Made by a program: the position numbers and the translations under genes | From: an uncultured Bacilli bacterium | GTDB lineage: Bacteria > Bacillota_I > Bacilli_A > RF39 > UBA660 | Assembly: GCA_947632415.1 (NCBI GenBank) | Contig: CANRPB010000080.1 | Coordinates: 1-5,930 of the forward strand | Direction of reading: 5' to 3' | Length of the DNA stretch: 5,930 bases | Shown: positions 5,839 through 5,930 of the stretch, in pieces | Layout: every line of letters starts with the position of its first letter | Position numbering within the stretch: position 1 is the stretch's first letter | The notes under the pieces: model-generated | Told to the model about the DNA's origin: nothing | What the model saw: the letters and a program-made list of their open reading frames with translations, nothing else | Database searches by the model: none

Positions 5839-5930
5839 TTATTTTAAGTTTTTAATTTCTGTAATGGTTAAGCCTGTACATTCTGATATATCATTAATAG
5901 ACATACCTTTTTTGAGTAAATTTTTAGCTA
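5839..5930 (-). CDS. C-terminal end of a probable Rpn/PD-(D/E)XK nuclease-transposase family protein (partial)
   Basis: Only the last 29 codons before TAA (5841-5839) are inside the window. The encoded tail contains LLKKGMSINDISECTGLT and ends EIKNLK. This matches the typical end of Rpn-type recombination-promoting nuclease / putative transposase proteins, which close with a small helix-turn-helix-like motif of the form 'LLKxGxSIxxIAxxTGLSxxEIxxLK'. The catalytic PD-(D/E)XK core would lie beyond the edge and cannot be checked. Other proteins with a resolvase-like HTH tail could look similar. These genes are often multicopy and mobile. Confidence 0.55.
   Translation of the reverse strand, partial: AKNLLKKGMSINDISECTGLTITEIKNLK

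Noticed and set aside
1..5930. CRISPR arrays, tRNA or rRNA genes, insertion-sequence ends
   Set aside because: No regularly spaced repeats, no tRNA-like cloverleaf and no terminal inverted repeats with target duplications were seen on either strand.

Overview
The window is AT-rich, well under one third G+C by eye. Its Shine-Dalgarno sequences are strong and A/G-rich, and its promoters are of housekeeping sigma type. Gene content and style point to a low-GC Gram-positive lineage (Bacillota, perhaps one of the small uncultivated gut Bacilli or Mollicutes-like groups); the exact taxon is an inference. No secretin or other outer-membrane pilus gene is present, which fits a single-membrane cell.

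Most of the window (positions 5184 down to 180, minus strand) is one compact operon for a Tad/Flp-type (type IVc) pilus or related secretion machine. In transcription order it encodes two TadE/TadF-like pseudopilins, a TadZ/CpaE-like ParA-family ATPase, the CpaF/TadA assembly ATPase, a TadB-like platform protein and a TadC-like platform protein. Junctions are overlaps or gaps of at most 11 nt, so translational coupling is likely. A near-consensus promoter with an extended -10 element lies just upstream (5210-5238). A hairpin at 51-80 closes the operon. Between tadC and that hairpin is a short stretch that reads like the N-terminus of a type IV prepilin broken by a frame change.

The most unusual gene is tadB. 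Its membrane-embedded T2SSF half is preceded by about 170 residues of Ig-like domains with no signal peptide, predicted to face the outside. No Flp pilin, prepilin peptidase or secretin gene is in the window.

On the right, a divergent plus-strand gene (5344-5736) of unknown function encodes a small protein with a coiled coil and two membrane segments. It has its own near-consensus promoter and a strong terminator. The right edge (5839-5930, minus strand) holds the C-terminal end of what looks like an Rpn/PD-(D/E)XK nuclease-transposase family protein. Proposed working model: CpaF hydrolyses ATP to drive a TadB/TadC membrane platform that assembles pilin and the TadE/TadF pseudopilins, with the ParA-like protein positioning the machine.
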